Counted from the stretch's first letter, positions 24,101 through 36,200 are shown. The stretch is 64,000 nt of DNA from Cardinalis cardinalis (GCA_014549065.1 JACDOX010000052.1:124001-188000), one strand, 5' to 3'. Notes: a model not told the origin generated them from the letters alone. A program made the numbers and translations.

Positions 24101-26544
24101 GTCTGCTTTTAGACGTACTAATCAGCTGACGTCTGGCTCATGGACATTTAGCACTATGTTCAGCAGACNAGCATGCATAACTAAGAAGTTTTACTCAGGA
24201 ATCCTTACTATCTGTTCAAAATAGAGCTATTGAATTTAAATTCTTCTGTGTTGTCTAAAGCAACCTTTTTCTAACTCTTGATTTCTGTGTTAATATGATA
24301 CTGTCCAAAGTATTAGAGCCCATGGATGCACACTGTCACTTTTATATCCCTTATCACTTGNGGCCTTATTTTTATTCTCAACTTAAAAAAAAATATAAAA
24401 ACCTAGCAATTTTATACAAAACAATAAAATAGAAACTATCAACTATCTCTAAGCCTTCCCAACAACAGGAAGAGATTTTNGGGGGGAATAGGATTCTAAA
24501 ATTGGGAAGAAGCAATATTTTCATCACTGCCATGAATGTCCCTAATGTATAAAAACTAAAGATTTGATTTCCANCTCTCCTAGCTCCTGTGCAAGGTAAG
24601 ACATGTTTTTCTTAGGCTGGAATGTTCTTCGTTGCAGTATTCTTGGAAAATTTCTAGTTACAATTACAGNAATTAAATGAGACTTCAGGTTTCAACCCCA
24701 TAAAATAGAAAGAGAGATAGTGTGGAAGGTCTCCTTTTTAGATTTGTGTTTAGATCATTTTCAAAGCTAATTATTCTGGAGAAAAATGGGCAGCACACAG
24801 GAGGAATTCTAGCAATTTACACAGAAAAGAAGCAGTCAGTCAGTCAAAAGCAGGAGAGGACTTTAGTAAAAAGATCCTTCCTAGCATTAAAGTCCCATCA
24901 AATAAGTGTTCAAGCTTAGGAATAATTATTTGTATTTATAGCAGTAGTAAGTTTCTGAATGTCTCACTCCTCATAGTCCTTATCACAAGACACAAACTTG
25001 GCTATCTCTGGCAAAGTCAATTTCATTTCATACAGGCTGGCTCACCATCCTTCCAAATCAAAACAGATATATAGTACGCATTAGGGCATTATATTTATTT
25101 ACATAGATTTGCATATTTATTACATTATATTCTACTTTTTCAGCTTTCTCTTCAGGTTTCTAATCNTAGACATTGATTCTTGAAGTCTTCTGTTGTTCAC
25201 TGGTCTGCTATTATGCAAAAGCCTACTTTTCAAAACCTGTTTATATGAAGATTTTAATAGTNGATAGTCAAACTGAATGTAAAAATGAAGAAATCAAGAC
25301 CAAAATAGTGAATATAAACAATGGACAAAGNTTTTTAAGTGAGCATTGCACATTGCAGACAAATTATTTGGCATTCACAAAATTTGCAGTTTAGAATTAA
25401 CACTTTTTTCTATGCATTAACTTCATACAANATTGTCTCCCACATGCAGGTATTACCAATAGGACTTTTATTATATTAATTATTTAGTCTGACACAGACA
25501 TCTCAGAGATTTCAACAACATATTCTCAATCAGTGTGTTCCAGTGTGTTGAAAATTGCTTTATTCATTTGATCTTTTTATTTTTTAACATTAGAATAAAT
25601 CAAGTGTCATACTAAATGGAGTCTACATCTGTTGACTTAAAANTACCTTTGATATAGGATGAGTTTATATGTAAACCTTTAGGNTGAATAACCAAATAAT
25701 TTATGAAAGTTTATTTTGCAGTATTTGTGGCAAAAAAAATTGCTTTCATCAGCAATTTATCTGTAAATTATATTCTCTGCACTTATATTGGCCTATTAAG
25801 TTTACATGCATGCAATTTAATCACATAGCTTTTTTAGTTATGGCATTCATGAGTACATAAAAGTTATAATTTCAAAACAGTTCAAACATTTCTTCATGGA
25901 TTGTCTTCTTCCTTTGTTAGTTTTATCAAAATATTACCCATGAAAAAGACTAAGCAGCTTACTTACCCTGTTGGATAGTGAAAAAAAAGTAAAAAAAAAG
26001 CAATGTTTTTTTTGTTTTCTTCAGCAAACTTTAGAAATTTACTCAAACTGTTCAGTTTCATTTCCACATGGGCATGTAATTTGCAAACAGGGCAATGAAA
26101 TACACATTTAATCTTTTTGTTAAGTACACAAGCACAAAACTTTTTTCAAGTCCACTCTTTAGAAGTTTTTTAGTTTAAATAGCCCTATATCCAGTGAAAT
26201 ATTGGACAGTTGGTTATCTGTGTTGGAGCTAGTCTGTGCTTCATAGGAAAAAGAGTAGCAAATGTCTGTATGTTAGCTGATTTCCTTTGGGAAAATCTAT
26301 GGGGAAGTTTTTGATCCTCCCTGTTCTCTGTGTTGTCAAATGTCCCAGCTTCACCTCAATATGTCCTTTTGCTCCAGTGTTTCAGCTCCCAGAGNTATCC
26401 CACAGTGACCAGCAAGGGCTGGAATAGAGGTTATCAAGTTTGCAAGCTCCAGGTGAAACAGTGATATTTTGAGACCCATTTGAGACATTTAACACCCATG
26501 TAAGATAGTTAAGTAGAGGGTTAGGCTCAACGCGTTCAAGCTTG
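21118..26544. other. Unique AT-rich DNA, no gene recognised
   Basis: About 5.4 kb with no recognisable exon, RNA gene or element. It includes a T/C-rich tract at 22230-22290 and A-rich tracts near 21190, 23640 and 24385. The longest frame (22656-22964, plus, 102 codons) is charged and domain-free and contains two ambiguous codons. Confidence 0.55.
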
Positions 26545-26805
26545 CAAAATGACAGAATGGTTGAGATTGGAGGTCATCTGGTCCAACCCTCATGCTCAAG
26601 CAGGGCTGCCTAGTTCTCATTGCTTTTGGATCCCATGGCTTTTGGATCCCATGGCTTTTGGATATCACCTCAGATGGAGACTGCACAACCTGTGCTAGTG
26701 CTCAGTCACACTCAGTAAAAAAGAGCTTTCTTCAGATGGAACTTTCTGCGTTTGTTCCAATTGTCTCTGGTCCTGTCACTGAGCACAACTGGAAAGAGTT
26801 CAGCT
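26545..26805 (-). mobile_element. CR1 LINE 3' end (antisense)
   Basis: The plus strand shows the antisense CR1 3' UTR signature: gacagaatggttgagattgg, catctggtccaaccct, catgctcaagcagggctgcc, then ggagactgcacaacc, agatggaactttctgcgttt and tctctggtcctgtcactgag. A 16-bp unit is repeated almost three times inside it (26622-26667), replacing part of the consensus. No coding capacity remains. Confidence 0.85.
26622..26667. repeat. 16-bp tandem triplication within CR1
   Basis: gcttttggatcccatg occurs twice exactly and a third time partially (gcttttggatatca). The duplication arose after insertion, because the CR1 consensus lacks it. Confidence 0.9.
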
Positions 26806-27091
26806 TTTTTGGCTAATATCAAGTTTACTGACTCCAGTGTGTGTNTTTTCTGATATATGTGGGTTTAGAGTTGTCCCATCATAAGGTTTGAGCTTTTCCC
26901 TGTTCTAACGTCAGACGTCAAATTGTATTTCAGCCTCGCATATCCTGTGTCTTCACTATGCACAGAAAATTTCTAATTCTCTTTTCTGATTAATTTTTAG
27001 AAAATAAAAAGATAAATATGTAGAAAATACTTTAAAATTATAAGCACTCCAAGAAATTGGAGTAAGTAGTACTTCAAGGCTCTGAAATGGC

Positions 27092-27147
27092 ATTATTTGC
27101 AGTATCATTCATGATTTGTATTATTTGCAGTATCATTCATTGTTGCA
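27092..27147. repeat. 28-bp tandem duplication
   Basis: attatttgcagtatcattca followed by tgatttgt occurs at 27092-27119 and is repeated from 27120 with small changes at the end. This is local slippage or duplication in unique DNA. Confidence 0.85.
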
Positions 27148-29358
27148 TGAATGAACTTTGGCTTAAAAGTGTGTTCTGAAAAAGGAGCTAACACTATTTA
27201 TGAACCTTTCGACTGACTATCAGAGTTACAGAGAAGCAACAACTGTTAGTCTGATCATTTCTCATCTTCAGGAGGTTAAAACACTTTCAAATAGCATTTC
27301 TCTCTATCCCTCCTGATTTTTTCTTGGTTTTTTTTAATTATCCTGCTTTAGCTAAGGTGTTGTCATACGAAATGCTTTCATTCCTCTGGATCTTGTTCCT
27401 ATGTTAATACCACTTTCCTTCATTTCTTTCCCTCCCTTTTGAAGAAGGAAGCAGAATTAAAATAGTTGACAGAGTTCTAGAAACACTAAAAGCAAANATG
27501 TATACTTGGGACTTTTGAGAGGAATTGCTAGACTATGTCAGATATGTCAGTGAACCTCTCTTACTGTGANCTTCATACATTCATTATCTTTTAACTTTTC
27601 TAGGACTTGACTGGTGGCTACTTTTATGTCTACACAGAGGGAGAGTCATGACTTAAGCTGTGATCCAAAGTTTGTTAGGAAGTAGAAGTAGCAGCCCTGC
27701 CTTCAAATTTTAAGCAAGCNAAAGCCATTTTTTTGTAGATATAAATAATGTCAAAAGTTTTAGAGACTGAGTACTGGTTAAGTTATAAGTTTTCAGTCAG
27801 GAAGAATAGATTTTTCCAATCTTTGGCTCATGAGATCTCCTTCATAGTAAAAAATTTTACCGTGACCAGGAACCAAAATTCAAATTGCAGATATTTCTTT
27901 AGTGAGAAAGAAATATATAAATGAGCCTTCTGGAATATTGTGTTTTATTAAATTATTTTAAATTGACATTTTAAATAAACCTAATAATATATAATAGAAA
28001 TGAACATGCTTATTAATGACAATTCAATGGAATGCAAGAACATTTTATTTAATGGTCATGCAGGCCTTCTTCTATTTGGAAAAATCAAATCTTGTTCCCT
28101 ACAAAAACAAAAAAACAGAAAACAATAAAAAAATGGATTCTGAAGACAAAAACCAATATATTTTATTTGCAAATTTCCAGTTCATTTAAGTAAATATGCA
28201 TGACTTTTGAGAGTATTCCAGACATTTTGACAAATTCTGTGTGTGACAAAACATTGATAAGGAGGAATATTTAANTGCATATATTACAAATTTTAAATCA
28301 ACAACTCTGCAACTTTAGACACTGGGGAGACAGTGTTTACTTCTGAGGGTTTGTGGTCTACAGTTAAATCAGATAAAATGTGTAAAGTATATGTACAAAA
28401 AGGATCAAATGAAAGGGTAGATTGACATATTTTTCATGTTTTATGAAACTGAGTTTTCAAAAAAGCTAAATGCTGAGACTATCCTAAAAAGTTATATGAA
28501 CATCAAATACATAATTGTGTAACAATAAACTTATTCTTTTCTGATTTTTACCATTATTTTTTCTTCCTTAAATATACATGCACATATGGAAGTTATTTTT
28601 GTTTTCCTCCAAATTAAAAAAATTTATATCACAACAAAATAGTGAAAAAAATTATCAATAAATTGTTCACAACAGTACCTTTTTTCTCTCTTTTTTTTTT
28701 TAATGGGATCTAGTATCAAATATTCTCTAAAACCACCAGCTTTCTTTGTGTAAGTTACCATCCATATCCATCTATTTACTTACTTTTAATTATGTACTTC
28801 AGGAAAACAATCANAAAAAGATGCTCAGAAACAAATATAAGATGAATTTCATAGAAAAGTTGGAATTTCAGATAAATGCAGAACCTTCAATGAAGTCCTT
28901 AGTCATCCTTTCATGGNTTCTAGGTGCCACAGAATCCTAGATATTTCACAAGATATTTGGAAGAAGTGTTACTAAGCAGTACTCAAAATCAGCCTGCTTT
29001 TATTTTGAATACTTAAAGATTTAGACATTTGATAGTAAATATCTGTAATATTGGATCTACTGTGTTGGATTACAAGCTGTATTAAACCCTCCTACTTCAT
29101 TTTGGAAGAGTCAGTATGTGTTAAAGTAGATGTATAAGACAGCTTACACACATTCTGCTTCAGCAGTGCATTACATTTTGTCATAAACATATCTCTGAGA
29201 GCTGAAAACCATGCTTCTTCTAAAGGCAAGAGATATACATGACAGCTGCAATATATGACAGGAAAAATAAGTTANCTTTATTATTCTATAGAACAATAAG
29301 TTACCTAAATGAATCCTTTATTTAAAAAATAAAACAACGTCCATGGTTTACCTGCAGT

Positions 29359-29458
29359 TAAAAAACAGAAAAAAAACCTCAAACCAACCAACTAAACAAA
29401 AAACAAAACAAAAAACACCCAAAACCAAACCACAAAAAAAAAAACCAAAAACCAAAAT
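29359..29458. repeat. A/C-only low-complexity tract
   Basis: About 100 bases of A runs interrupted by single or paired C, in aaaac- and aaacc-type words. The tract lies just upstream of the GC-rich LTR-like block that begins near 29537. Confidence 0.85.
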
Positions 29459-29536
29459 GGACTAATTTTAGCTGTTTGTGGGGAACCAATTTAATCTTGA
29501 TTTCTATCTCAACATTGTTAGAAATNATCAGAGGTT

Positions 29537-30412
29537 TGTGAGGGAGAGACTTCACAATTGCTACTTGCAGAAGGCAGCTTGGAGAAGATGGAGGAGAGCT
29601 CTGTCTCTAGGGAGACTTCTCCTGGCAGCCATTTCACGTAATAGGCAGTCAGGGGAGACCGCTGAGGACATTGTGCCTTTTAGAAAGGTTCTCCAATCAG
29701 ATGTAAAAGGTCTCCACAAATGCACTACAGNTGGATGTTTGACTGTGCCAGTGGTCTTCTGTCAGCGAGCAGACCTTGGAAAGAACCGTGGAGTATAAAA
29801 AAGTAACTGCATCCCAAACTACGAGCCTCTAGCCTGCTTTTCACTTTTACCCTCACTGGAAGTTGGTTTTGCTTGCCCCTGCTCTCTCACTCGCTCTCCC
29901 TCTTGCTGTCTGGACACCTGCTAACCACCTGGCTTGTGTTCTGCCCCGCCACTTCATCTCCCTCGCCTGCTCCAGCCATTGCCTTTCCTGCCTCCCTGTG
30001 TTCCTGTCTGATGCCCTACCTGCTTCATCCCTGCCTTCCTCATTCCTGCCTGAAACCTGTCTTCCACCCTGCTTCTCTGCTCCAGCCTGCCATGGTGATC
30101 CCTGCCATGACCCTGTCCAGGTCCCTGCGCATCCTGCCCAAGAGCTCACCCACCCTGTGTCGGGCCATCACAGCAGGAGCTGTGCACACAGGCCCTGCCG
30201 CTTGGACATCAACGGCAATCCCCAACCTTCTGGTGGTAATGCATGCCTTTCCTCTCTGTCTCCTCTCTCTCTCTCCTCCCAACCTCCCCCATTCTTTTCC
30301 CTTTTCCTTCCTCCTTTTCTGCCTTTCCTGTTCTTTTTTAGTAGGGCACTGCCCTTTTCATTACCAGTAAATGGTTCTCAGATATTATATTTTCCTCATT
30401 TGGCTTAATTCT
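29537..30412 (+). mobile_element. Probable solo LTR (GC-rich, pyrimidine-rich R/U5)
   Basis: This GC-rich block of about 880 bp stands in AT-rich DNA. It carries a TATAAAA box (29794-29800) within gagtataaaaaag, about 600 bases of C/T-rich sequence, and near the end AGTAAA (30366-30371) followed by tggttctcagatattat, which resembles the poly(A) and U5 end of avian ERV LTRs (taaatcgttcttatctca type). A 181-codon frame at 29863-30408 reads only Ser, Pro, Leu and Cys-rich low-complexity peptide and is not a credible protein. The left border (tgtgagggagagac) and right border are approximate, and no target duplication was identified. A CpG-poor promoter or an unrelated retroposed sequence cannot be excluded. 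Confidence 0.5.
29794..29800 (+). promoter_or_regulatory. TATA box of LTR-like block
   Basis: TATAAAA lies in gagtataaaaaagtaactgc, with a CCAAT box (ctccaatcag) about 100 bases upstream at 29690. The spacing is compatible with an LTR U3 promoter. Confidence 0.45.
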
Positions 30413-31025
30413 ATCTTAGATAATCCATTTTAAAAGACCCCTCTGCAGTTCCCCAGAGTGGAATGAGGTNCTATTTCAGTCAGTTTCAGTTTAAAAAGCA
30501 TAGTGGTGACATTGGAAAGGGTTTATAAACCTGAAGTCTCTTAACTTATTATTTTGCTGGGTTCTGACCCTTCTGAATTCTTTAGAGATTTTCCAAACCC
30601 ACCATTTAATCAGAATAGAAGTTGCTTCAATCACCATGTCAGTTGTCAGTTAGAATCAGCGAATATGATCTAACTGTCCTTATAGCTTTCATGACCAGTG
30701 GACACATTTCTGAAAGAAGTGTTTTTATATGTTTTATCCATAATACAGCAATNTACTGTAAAAGGAATGCCATAAAACTATAAGCTCTGAGACTACTTAA
30801 NATCTTCAGGCAGAATTACCTTCATTCCAAGGCTTACAACACAATACTCCACTGTGCTCCCGATAACATTCTGTGTAATTTCCTTCTTAAAAAATGAAAA
30901 AGTAAAATTAAATGGAAACAAATGATGAATACAGTTTCTAATGTGCTGTAGTAACTACCTGTGATATTTACTGTTAACCCTAAAAATTTTTAAACCTTGA
31001 TANAATTTATTATCTCTTCCCTAAT
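30413..31025. other. Unique DNA, nothing recognised
   Basis: About 600 bases between the LTR-like block and a CR1 3' end. No frame over 60 codons, repeat or RNA signature was seen. Confidence 0.6.
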
Positions 31026-31332
31026 TCACAGAATTGCTGTTGCTTTGATTGGAAGGGATTTCAGGAGGTCATCTAGTCAGGTCCCCTGCTGAATTAAGGT
31101 CACATAGAGCAGGTTGCCCAGGACCATATCCTGGTGGTGGACCATCNTCAGAGGTGACTTTTGAATGTCTTCAAGGGGGAAACTTCACAGAGTCTCTGGG
31201 GAATATTTTCCAGTGTTCTCAATAGAAGGGTGCTTTTTCCTGTTNAAAGTGAATTCCTTCTATTTTGGTTTGTGGCCATGGCCCCTGTGTTATTAAATGC
31301 CACTGAAAAGTCTAGCTCCATATTCTTTAATC
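31026..31332 (-). mobile_element. CR1 LINE 3' end (antisense)
   Basis: The plus strand carries the antisense 3' UTR words in order: cacagaattgctg, ttggaagggatttcaggagg, tcatctagtcaggtcccctgctg, catagagcaggttgcccagg, a decayed tattttccagtgttctc, then tggtttgtggccatggcccc and gccactgaaaagtctagctc. This is a well-preserved order with many substitutions. It lies 95 bases from a CR1 piece in the opposite orientation. Confidence 0.85.
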
Positions 31333-31427
31333 TCTTGTTTCTATTTTCAAAAATGTATATTAGAAATAAAAGGTATAGATCAGAATAATTTCTAAGAACA
31401 GTTCATACANTAGATACTATCAAACCT

Positions 31428-31975
31428 CTTTACATACAGACTGGATGAGAGGACAGCAAGGTGGATTGAGAACTGACTGAATGGCAGATCCCAGAGNGTC
31501 ATAATTAGTGGCATGGGCTCTAGTTGGAGGCCTGTCACAAGTGGTGTCCCCCAAGGTTCAATACAGGGCCCAGTACTGTTTAATTTATTCATCAGTGACT
31601 TGCATGGAGGTCCAGATGCCTCCTCAGCAAGTTCATGGATGAAGCAAAGCTGGGAGGAGCTTTGATGCCCCTAAGTGCTGTGCAGCCCTTCAGAGGGACC
31701 TGGGCAGGTTGGAGAGATGGGCAGAGCAGAAGTGTCTGCAATTCAACAAAGGTAAATGCAGGATCCTGCACCTGGGGAAGAGTAACCTCATGCACCAGCT
31801 TGGGCTGAGGGCTGACCTTCTGGAAAGCAGCTCTGTGGAAAAAGACCTGGGGGTCCTGGTGGAAAACAAGCTGTNCATGAGCCAGCAGTGCCCTTGTGGC
31901 CAAGAAGGCCAATGGTACCCTGGGGTGCATTTGAAAGAACATTGCCAGCAGGTCAAGGGGGGTGATCTCTTTCAA
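31428..31975 (+). pseudogene. CR1 LINE ORF2 reverse-transcriptase fragment (sense)
   Basis: The fragment runs from the segment before the RT catalytic box to the region after it. Recognisable words are GVPQGSIQGPVLFNLFISDL (frame at about 31540), FMDEAKLGG in place of the FADDTKLGG catalytic box (31632-31658), WAEQKCLQFNKGKCRILHLGK (about 31720-31780), LESSSVEKDLGVLVENKL and MSQQCPCGQ. The last group lies in one 134-codon frame starting at 31709, while the earlier words are in another frame, so a frameshift lies between. Both aspartates of the catalytic pair are altered by context (second D to E). The fragment stops near 31970 and lacks the C-terminus and 3' UTR, which is unusual for 5'-truncated CR1 copies and implies a later deletion or rearrangement. 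Confidence 0.88.
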
Positions 31976-32773
31976 GTGGAAAATTCTATTTCAAAAACAA
32001 TTAAAGAGAAAGGAGAGAAACTCCAATATTTTGANATTTCAAACTGCTATCCAGTGTTTTCTATTATGCGGAAAGCTGCAAAAGATGTGTTTTTCAAGAA
32101 GGAATTGTCTTAAAATTCTATTTTATTTATTCAATTCTATTGGTAACATATCTGAACTATCAGGACACTGATAAAGTTAGAAAAATAAAAATTCTGCTTT
32201 GTTTTCACAGCACGTTAATTCCTAGCTTCTAGTTTTGTCTAATGAAAGAGAAAGTGAGTATATGACTACGCAAATAGAAAATATTAACTAAATTTTATTG
32301 AACTCTAAGGAAAACCTACAATGATCACACTGCTTATCCTAAGTGTTTCCATTAGGTTTACTTATGACAATGTAATCTTATCTGTATTGAGGAAAATATA
32401 CATTTGATCTTCAGACAAAAAATATAAAAGATGAAGTGGACCTTGCCTTTGTCTTTGAGTCAGAAAGCTATCCTGCACTAAGCAGGTAATCTGTTAATTG
32501 AAACTGTTAATCCTAAACCCAAGACAAAGGCTAAAATAAACCAATTGATNTTTCTGGATGTTTCTNTGTGTGTGTGTTTCTGAAAAAGACATTAAACACT
32601 GAACAAAATGTAAGGTAATTTTTTATGCTAAAATAATTCCTTTAATATCAAAGTTTGATGAATCAAAATGCTATCTAAGAAAATGAAACCTGCAATGCTT
32701 TAAAACTTAAACAAAAAAAAAAAAAAAAAAAAAAAAGAAAAGGGGGGAAAAATGACAAGACAATATAATGATA
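31976..32773. other. Unique DNA with poly(A) run
   Basis: No gene recognised. A 24-base A run lies at 32713-32736, followed by a short G run. A tgtgtgtgtg word is present near 32568. Confidence 0.6.
32713..32736. repeat. Poly(A) run, 24 bases
   Basis: Uninterrupted A run followed by gaaaaggggggaaaaa. It lies about 40 bases before a CR1 3' fragment and may be a retroposon tail, but no body is recognisable upstream. Confidence 0.9.
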
Positions 32774-33012
32774 CCACAAGGGATAATGACTTTAAAATGA
32801 AAGAGGGCAGGTTTAGATATTAAGACAAAATTCTTAACTGTGGGGATGGTGATGCATTGGAACAAGTTGTCCATTCCTGGAAGTGATTAAGGCAAGCTTG
32901 GGTGGGGCTTTGAGGAGCCTGGTATAGTGGTAGATGCTCCTACCTAGGGCAGGAGGGTTGGAACTAGATGATTTTCATGGTTCTAACCCAAAAATTTGTA
33001 TGATTCTACGAG
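32774..33012 (+). mobile_element. CR1 LINE 3' end (sense)
   Basis: The sequence follows the sense CR1 3' end: atgaaagagggcaggtttag, attcttaactgtggggatgg, gcattggaacaagttg, ggtggggctttgaggagcct, gggcaggagggttggaact, agatgattttcatggttcta, and a final tgtatgattctacgag that corresponds to the terminal attctatgattct-type repeat. This is a genuine CR1 3' terminus with 5' truncation at about 32774. An ERV segment begins within a few bases of its end. Confidence 0.85.
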
Positions 33013-33015
33013 CNT

Positions 33016-33275
33016 TATATGAATATCCTTTTGATCACTTCAGGTCAGCTGTCTTAGCTGTGCCTCTTGCCANCTTTTTGTGTCCTTCCTTAGTGGCAGA
33101 ACATGGAAAAATTCCAAATCTTTGACTTAGGTTAAGCACTGGTTAGCAACAACAAAAACATCAGTGTGCTATCAAAATTATCCTCACACTGAATATAAAG
33201 CTCAGCAGTGTACCAGCTGCTAAGAGTATGAACNCTATCCCAGACTAAACCAGGCCACAGGGACCTAAAAAAACC
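33016..33275 (+). mobile_element. ERV-derived segment, second copy
   Basis: It shows the same order of words as 7000-7250: aatatccttttgatcac, caggtcagctgtc, gctgtgcctc, then gttaagcactggt, atcaaaattatcctcacac, ataaagctcagcagtgtacc and ctatcccagactaaaccagg. It is more decayed than the first copy in its middle but keeps the right-hand end better. No frame survives. Confidence 0.6.
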
Positions 33276-36200
33276 TGTCAGTATCAAAAAGAGATCCACC
33301 TTATTGGCTCTATTCTTAGTCTTTGCTTGNACCACTGATTACAATTGCAGAATATATGTCTCTTCAACTGTATATTTTCTCCAGACTTCTGTTGAGTTTC
33401 ACCACTGGTAAGACCATTACATTTTTCCATTCACAGAATTCTCTTTATTATATTTTTTTTGTCCTGTTTTTCAATAATCAGTTTGAGCCAGGGTGTCTCA
33501 CAGAGATCAAGTTCCAAGCTCAGAGTGGTCAGCAAGCATTGTAAGATCCTTACAACATATAGGGCACAACAAAATAGCCCCAGTTGGCCCTTGTGAACCC
33601 AGATCAAATGCTGATGCAGAAANAGTCTCTTCAGCCTCAATTAAAGATTATTGGAAGCTCAATGCAAGGCAACTGACATTGAAAGGAAAGGATTTTCCTG
33701 AGAAGTCTCTCACCTCAGATGAAAAGACAAAGAAATTGAGATGCATGTGGGAAACAGGGANCAAGAACCTTGAAAAGAAAATTTGGGACTGGAGGAAATA
33801 ATTGGAGGAAAAGACTGATATATTAGGTAAAAAAATATATGTGAGGAAGAAATCAATCATTAAATGGCAGAAGAGTAGAGAAATGGGAGACAACTTTATA
33901 TGGATGATAAGCATTTTGGGATGAAATATAAAGGAACATCTACTGCATTCACTTTTAGGATGGGATTTTGGGTTGCATACATTTTCTGCAATAAGAACGA
34001 TGTGTTTCAGTGTTGTGAGATATGCTGTCAGAACATTTAGTACCATATTAGTTGCCAAGGGAACAACATCTTTTTGTGAAGCACATTCTGAGTCTGGCTT
34101 TCCCTTTTGGAGTTATACCCCTGTGGTGCNCAAATAAATGTGACCAAGTTATGCATGAGGAGTCTGAATTTGATGAACCATAGCAAACATTAAATTGCCC
34201 ACATTTTGTTCTTCTATAGTATAATTTCCAGAAGTCTATTGTCACANTGATTAGTTTTTCATGACTACGGTTCAAAAAATTGTAATTAGACATAGAAACT
34301 CAAATGTTCTCATAGCTAGGAAGGTCTATTACCACTTCTTCATATCTGAAAGCTAAATGAGGGTGCAACTGAATTGTTTGCTATTCATATAACCAGGATA
34401 ACTGGAATATTCAAGAGGCTCAAAAACACATTCTTATATAAATATAGTGCACTGCAAGAGCTCACTGGTACACATATATGCTATAGCATATATATTAAAA
34501 CCTGACAGACAAATATGACACAGCTTTATGCCATGTGTTAGTNAATTGTTAATCCTCTCACTGACTACTGAGCTACAGAGTTCCTGAACAATTTTACCTC
34601 TCCCTCATTTTTTTTCTTCTCCTTAATTGTTGCCTTTCTTTGTATTCATGCTTTTGCTTGTCTGATTTACCATTTATGTTGCCATCTTTTCTTTTGGGGG
34701 CTTCTTTTCACTAGACATTTTCATATAGTTTCATAGATTTTAAATCTAACCAATCTGGGGTANAGATAATGCTCCTATCTAAAGGTGCAATAGCAAAAGA
34801 TGATGGGTGTTACAGAATTAGTAGCAAAGGAAACACACATAGCTGCTACTCAGCAGAATTAATTTAATTAGAAGGATTTAATAAGTGTGAACCTTACACT
34901 CAATGCACTGTTTCCAGCCAACAACAAGTGCTCTCTTTTCAGCAGAGAACATGCCACAAAATCATATGATCTTCAAGCTCTTAAATGGCAAAGAAAGGCA
35001 AACACTCATATAATTCTACAAAAGAGAACAAATAGTGCCATTTTGATGATTGGGCAAAATTTTATAAAGCTGGTCCTAGCAGAGTTTCTCCTAAGTAAAA
35101 AGTAATTTTTATTTGTTAAGGAGACGCAATTGTAAAACATATCCTTCTCTCAGTTTTCAAATCTTGGATGTTTCCTTAGAAAATATCTGAAGCAGGTAAG
35201 CATAAACTGAGACNTTTTTCATTTGTTTTTGGCCAAAATTAGCAGATAATTTTCCAATCTTGTCTATGATGAAAGTCACAGGGAATTCTTCTGTTCTGTC
35301 CTTGAAAAGAAATCAAGGTGGTATTGTTATAACTCATTAACATTTAACAAGTCCACAATAACTGCAAATCACACCAAATTACTATGTGTTTATAATGACT
35401 GAGACACTAAGTTTATTTATGATTCCTTTTTATCACAGATGATGTTAAGATATATTACTCAGTATGTTATTTGGTGCAAATGACAAAATTATTAAACTGT
35501 GAGAAACAGAGACTCTGGTTTGATTTGTTTTTTTGTTGATAAAAATAATGGCTATTTGTATCAAAATTAGTGACAAAGTCAAGCTATTCCAAAACAGAAA
35601 TTGTCTGCTTCTCATACTTGGGAATTCAGCTGTCAAATCTGACCAANTGACTTATGTTATTCTAGGTAGGATCATCAACAGTTCCAAAAAATAAATTATT
35701 GTCATTTCCTATAGCAACCTATACAGAGTACTCCCACAAAGTTCATATTAGAAAATAAACACTGTCTAGCAGTAACTATTTTAAATCCGTGTCTTCAGCA
35801 GTGTCTTCTTACTAACAGCTCTTCCTTATTTGGTGGTAANTGCCAGTGTGGGGTCATTTTATATCATAAGTTAATGGTGACAGAAACCCTCCCTGGACAA
35901 TTCATATTTCAATTCAGGAACTGGGAGAAGTACAAGACTATAGATATATTAGCATAGAGACAAGAAGCATTGTAAATCAGATTTTACTTTTTTTAGGCAC
36001 TAGATAATTTAATTTAGATTTGCAGAAATCATAATTTCAGTGTCTGATGCGCAAGTATCCTAAGGGGAAATATGAAGGTGCGGTATAGTCATGAAATAAA
36101 TTTCAAGCTACACAGTAGTTTTATGATTAGGATTTTCATATATGCACAAAAACAGAAGAGAAAATGCATGATGATGCCCACAGAGGAAAAAGTAAACAGT

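Larger units (their letters stand above)
26806..29536. other. Unique AT-rich DNA, no gene recognised
   Basis: No element or exon recognised. It includes a 28-bp tandem duplication at 27092-27147 and an A/C-rich tract at 29359-29458, both listed separately. Confidence 0.6.

Noticed and set aside
29863..30408. 181- and 165-codon plus-strand frames
   Set aside because: They read low-complexity Ser/Pro/Leu/Cys peptide from a C/T-rich stretch with no domain, two frames are open at once, and the block looks like an LTR leader.
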